Positions 60,658 through 64,000 of a stretch of 64,000 nucleotides of DNA are shown in pieces. Under the pieces are notes generated by a model. It saw only the letters and a program-made list of their open reading frames with translations, was not told the origin of the DNA and did no database searches. The translations under genes were made by a program, and so were the position numbers. The stretch is from positions 265,082-329,081 of the forward strand of contig NZ_AXAE01000012.1 in NCBI RefSeq assembly GCF_000472705.1, given 5' to 3'. The DNA comes from Mesorhizobium erdmanii USDA 3471. Its GTDB lineage: Bacteria; Pseudomonadota; Alphaproteobacteria; Rhizobiales; Rhizobiaceae. Each line of letters starts with the position of its first letter. Position 1 is the first letter of the stretch.

Positions 60658-61257
60658 ATGGCCATCACCCCGCTCGATATCGCCAACATGGCGCTGGCCG
60701 TGCTTGACGAGGCGCCGATCGACAGTCTCGACCAGGACGTCAAGGCGGCGCGCCTGTTGAACCTGCATTTCGACCTCGCACGGGAAGCGGAGCTCACCAA
60801 ATGTGCATGGGTGTTCGCGATCCTGCGCGCCACGCTTGCGGGGTCGGATACCGGCAGCGGCGATTGCACGCTGAACTTCGCTTACGAGCTGCCCGCCGAC
60901 TGCCTGCGGCCGCTGCCCTTGACCCATAATGGCGAGCCGGATGGCGTGCCGATCTCGTGGCGCCAGGAGGCGGACCTGATCTACAGCGACCAGTCCGGCC
61001 CGCTGACCATTCGCTATGTCGCCAACCTTACCGATCCGAACGACTGGGACGCGCCGTTCACCGAGGTGCTCGTGGCCGCACTCGCCATCAAGGTCGCGCA
61101 TCCGCTGACCCACAAATCGGGCATGATCGACATTGCCCGCTCGGCCTATGACCGGGCGCTGGATGCCGCGCTCAACGCCAACGCCATCCAGCGCGGCGGC
61201 CGGTTCTACACTGCCTCGTGGTCCAGCCAGCGCGGCGACAACAGGATTGCGCGCTGA
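60658..61257 (+). CDS. Tail tubular protein A (T7 gp11-like)
   Basis: 199 aa, the usual length. AITPLDIANMALAVLDEAPIDSL, LLNLHFDLAREAELTKCAW, YELPADCLRPLPL and RYVANLTDPNDWDAPFTEVLVAALAIKVAHPLT are family blocks. It forms the ring joining portal and nozzle. Its stop overlaps the next start (TGATG). Confidence 0.82.
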   Translation: MAITPLDIANMALAVLDEAPIDSLDQDVKAARLLNLHFDLAREAELTKCAWVFAILRATLAGSDTGSGDCTLNFAYELPADCLRPLPLTHNGEPDGVPISWRQEADLIYSDQSGPLTIRYVANLTDPNDWDAPFTEVLVAALAIKVAHPLTHKSGMIDIARSAYDRALDAALNANAIQRGGRFYTASWSSQRGDNRIAR

Positions 61258-63725
61258 TGACGACGCTCTATCCCGTCCAGGATGTCTTCACCCGTGGCGA
61301 GATCTCGCCGCGCCTGCATGCTCGTGCCTCGCTCGATTTCTATCGGGCGGCGCTCGCCAGATGCGAAAACTTCGTCACCTTGCCGCATGGCGGCATCCGC
61401 AAGCGCGGCGGCACCTATTTCGCCGGCGAGGTGAAGATCTCGGCCAAGAAAACACGGCTGATCCCGTTCATCTTCTCGGCCGACCAGGCCTACGCGCTTG
61501 AATTCGGCGACCTCTACATCCGCGTCTATGCTTATGGTACGCGCGTCGGCACGGTGGAGATCGCCTCGCCCTATCTCGAAGCGGACCTGTTCGAACTCAC
61601 CTATGTCCAGTCGGCGGACCAGATGTGGATCAGCCACAAGGACTATCCGCCCAAGGTGCTGACGCGCACCGCGCAAACGGCATGGACCCTGACGGACTTC
61701 GCGTTTCTCGACGGTCCCTATGATGAGATCAACACCACGGCGACCACGTTGACGCCGGCGAGCACGGGCCATGCCACGCCAAAGATGACCTCTGCCACGA
61801 CCCCGAGTGGCACCGTCACCGACAATGGCACGGGCACAACGAGCTGGAGGGCGTTTGACCGGGCCATAAACGGCTCTGTCACCGTGTCGACGGGAAGCAG
61901 CGGGTTTCTGCAGTACCAGTTCCCCGCTGGTCAAGGAAAGGCAGTCAATGCCTACTGGATCTCGGCGTCGGAGGATGCCGCCAAATGGGGCGACACGCCG
62001 ACGCAATGGAAACTGTCAGGTTCCAACGATGGCGTGAATTACGTCTCGCTGGACGGCAGGGCGTCGGAGCGCGGCTGGTCCGGCTCGGAAGTGCGCTTCT
62101 ACGATTTCCAGAACCAGACGACCTATGAATACTACAAATTCGACTTTTCCGGTGGTGGTGGCGACGACGCCAACAACACTTCAATATCGGAAGTCGCGCT
62201 GACCGAAAGCGGCGACCTGATGACGCCGTTCGATCTGATCGCATCGGCCGTGGCCGGCATCAATGGCGGCATTGGGTTCCAGGCAAGCGATGTCGGCCGA
62301 TCGATCCGCCTGCTTGGTTCCGACAATGTCTGGCGCTGGGCCAAGATCGCCAGCCGAACCAGCACCACTGTGGTCAAGGTCAGGCTGTATGGCCATGCGC
62401 TGCCCGACCTCTCCCCGATCACGCGCTGGCGGCTCGGCACTTTCGTGCCGGGAAAATATGTCGAGAGCGGCTCGCTTTATGAGGAGCGCCTGGCCTTCAG
62501 CCGCAAGTTCTCGGTCTATGCCTCAGCCACCGGCGACTTCGACAATTTCGCGCTGGGCGAGAAGGACGACGACGCGCTGGAATTCGTCCAGGCCGGCGGC
62601 GGCCAGGCCAACGACATCGTCTGGATCGCCGATTCCGACGGAGCGCTTCTGATCGGCACCAGCGGCGGCATCAGGGCGCTGTCGGGCTCGGGCATCGACG
62701 AGGCGCTGACGCCGTCCTCATTCAAGAACCGGCGCTCGCGCACCTTCGGCTGCGCTCGCATCCGCCCGGTCGATGCCGGCCAGTCGTTCCTCTATGTGAC
62801 GCGCTCGCGCAAATCGATCGCCGAGCTGACGCAGACCGCGCAGAGCCGCTTCACCTCCGACGACATCGGCCAGATTTCCGAGCATATCCCCAAGCAAGGC
62901 GTGGTCGAGCTGGCCTTCCAGACCGATCCCGACCCGTTGCTCTGGTTTCCGCTCGATAATGGCGAGCTTGGTGGTTACACGCATCAGCCAAGCCAGGAAG
63001 TGCGCGGTATGCACCGCCATCGCCTGGGGGGTACTTTCAGCGGGTCCGATTGGGCCGAGGTCGAGAGTGCCGCGGTGACCCCGGGCCAGGATGGCAATGA
63101 CGACCTCTGGCTGATCGTCAAGCGCACGATCGGCGGCGTGACGAAGCGCTATATCGAGATCAAGACCGTTCCGTTCGAATACGGCGCCATCGCCGACGCG
63201 TTCGAGGTCGATTGCGGGCTGACTTACACGGGCGCCGCGGTGGCCACGGTAGGCGGCGCGGCACATCTCGCCGGCCAGCCCGTCGATGTGCTGGCCGACG
63301 GCAAGGTCTATCGCGGCCTCATCGTCAGCGGCGGCGGCACGGTTACGCTGCCTGGCGGCTCGACCGCCGCCAAATGGCAGCTCGGCCTGCCCTATGCGGC
63401 GGGCGCCGACACGCTGGAGCTCGATGTCGGCGGCCGCGACGGCTCCATCATCGGCCGCCGCAAGAAGGTGGCGAAAGCGATCCTGTCGCTGCTCGAGACC
63501 GACACTACGGGGCTTGCGGTGCAGTCCTTCATGCGCGGCCGCTGGGAACCGGTGCGCATGCCCTCGATCGTCGCGCCCGACGGTCGGGCGACGCTGTTCA
63601 CCGGCAATGTCGAGGTGCCGATCGACGACAGCTGGGAAGGGCAGGGCCGGGTGCGGATCCGCCATGTCAACCCGACGCCCTGCACGATCCGGGCGTTCAC
63701 GCCGGTGTTCGACGCCGAGCCGTAG
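61257..63725 (+). CDS. Tail tubular protein B (T7 gp12-like nozzle)
   Basis: 822 aa from ATG 61257. The start YPVQDVFTRGEISPRLHARASLDFYRAALARCENFVTLPHGGIRKRGGTYF is diagnostic for podovirus nozzle proteins; later FSRKFSVYASATGDFDNFALGEKDDDALEF and CARIRPVDAGQSFLYVTRS. An inserted carbohydrate-binding-like domain appears near residues 190-330 (GSSGFLQYQFPAGQ ... TTYEYYKFDFSG), possibly for host-surface contact. Confidence 0.88.
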   Translation: MTTLYPVQDVFTRGEISPRLHARASLDFYRAALARCENFVTLPHGGIRKRGGTYFAGEVKISAKKTRLIPFIFSADQAYALEFGDLYIRVYAYGTRVGTVEIASPYLEADLFELTYVQSADQMWISHKDYPPKVLTRTAQTAWTLTDFAFLDGPYDEINTTATTLTPASTGHATPKMTSATTPSGTVTDNGTGTTSWRAFDRAINGSVTVSTGSSGFLQYQFPAGQGKAVNAYWISASEDAAKWGDTPTQWKLSGSNDGVNYVSLDGRASERGWSGSEVRFYDFQNQTTYEYYKFDFSGGGGDDANNTSISEVALTESGDLMTPFDLIASAVAGINGGIGFQASDVGRSIRLLGSDNVWRWAKIASRTSTTVVKVRLYGHALPDLSPITRWRLGTFVPGKYVESGSLYEERLAFSRKFSVYASATGDFDNFALGEKDDDALEFVQAGGGQANDIVWIADSDGALLIGTSGGIRALSGSGIDEALTPSSFKNRRSRTFGCARIRPVDAGQSFLYVTRSRKSIAELTQTAQSRFTSDDIGQISEHIPKQGVVELAFQTDPDPLLWFPLDNGELGGYTHQPSQEVRGMHRHRLGGTFSGSDWAEVESAAVTPGQDGNDDLWLIVKRTIGGVTKRYIEIKTVPFEYGAIADAFEVDCGLTYTGAAVATVGGAAHLAGQPVDVLADGKVYRGLIVSGGGTVTLPGGSTAAKWQLGLPYAAGADTLELDVGGRDGSIIGRRKKVAKAILSLLETDTTGLAVQSFMRGRWEPVRMPSIVAPDGRATLFTGNVEVPIDDSWEGQGRVRIRHVNPTPCTIRAFTPVFDAEP

Positions 63726-63749
63726 CTGATCTCCCCCCTCGGGGCAGGG

Positions 63750-64000
63750 CTATCGCATATGAACGATGGCCTGGATGAGATAGTCATCATTCCAGGCGCA
63801 TTTTTTGATGCGGTGGCTGATGGGGACTTTGTCGATGTCGGCGGCCTGAAGGATATTTCTGGCGATGCGGTTTAGGAGCGCGATGTTGGCAGGGGCGTTG
63901 TCCTTGCGGGCACGGCTGAGGTCCTCGCGCAGGTGAACGTCAAGCATCCAGTGCAGTGCGTTTTCGATCTGCCAATGCGCTCTGGTGAGGTCGATCGCCT
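63750..64000 (-). CDS. ISAs1-family transposase (C-terminal part, cut by window edge)
   Basis: About 83 residues: AIDLTRAHWQIENALHWMLDVHLREDLSRARKD and NIALLNRIARNIL, the conserved end of ISAs1 transposases including the Glu of the DDE triad in IENALHW. It begins beyond the window. Its stop is 25 bp from that of the tail gene. Confidence 0.9.
   Translation of the reverse strand, partial: AIDLTRAHWQIENALHWMLDVHLREDLSRARKDNAPANIALLNRIARNILQAADIDKVPISHRIKKCAWNDDYLIQAIVHMR

Larger units (their letters stand above)
43857..63725 (+). mobile_element. T7/podovirus-like prophage (partial or degraded)
   Basis: Co-oriented genes for small and large terminase, portal, virion protein with toxin tip, scaffold, capsid and tail tubular A/B, broken by minus-strand cargo genes. 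No integrase, replication, lysis or attachment site is visible. Large terminase is split. The right end is cut by an ISAs1-type element. Confidence 0.8.

Overview
The window looks like the chromosome of a high-GC alphaproteobacterium of the Rhizobiales, most likely Mesorhizobium or a close relative. This is inferred from codon bias, paired DUF982 proteins, rhizobial dispersed repeats, an HWE histidine kinase and many LysR, MocR and AraC regulators. No rRNA or species marker is present, so the genus is not proven.

Bases 1-38,800 are mostly host genes: a Fic protein between imperfect repeats, an FAD oxidoreductase with LysR, an SDR that lacks its catalytic Tyr/Lys, a GGDEF-EAL protein, a di-haem peroxidase and a secreted phosphoesterase. 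A MocR/PPOX divergent pair, a PLP aminotransferase behind a 27-bp operator, two outer-membrane barrels, a C39-like/Ddl operon and an orphan HipB-like regulator follow. Next come membrane proteins, a 31-residue RiPP-like peptide gene with its own promoter and terminator, a ribbon-helix-helix gene, the HWE kinase, a tRNA-Gln(UUG) and many small secreted or DUF proteins. Several genes are below normal calling length, including a CCHC zinc-knuckle micro-ORF.

Bases 38,820-43,600 are a transposon island. A 2,861-bp IS1595-family element (40,627-43,487) has 28-bp terminal inverted repeats and 8-bp target duplications (AATTTTTT). It carries passengers: a HEPN-like protein, a small TPPxxH protein whose start codon overlaps it at one CATG, a small ORF that starts in the left repeat, and a 241-aa unknown. 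Left of it lies a decayed relative (about 38,972-40,617) with a parallel module in the same order. Three copies of a compact promoter + two-hairpin + terminator unit, a candidate small RNA, lie left of this island, right of it, and inside the prophage.

Bases 43,857-63,725 are a T7/podovirus-like prophage: small terminase, a large terminase split by a 371-bp insert with an antisense lipoprotein gene, portal, a large virion-associated protein, scaffold, major capsid protein, and tail tubular A and B. Several independently oriented cargo genes sit between them. The 832-aa virion protein ends in a polymorphic-toxin HNH-type tip and overlaps its likely immunity gene. Behind it are displaced toxin-tip fragments, a SUKH-type reading frame without a start, a truncated second immunity gene and two more immunity-like genes. 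An ISAs1-type transposase fragment abuts the tail gene at the right edge, so the prophage continues beyond the window or is broken there.
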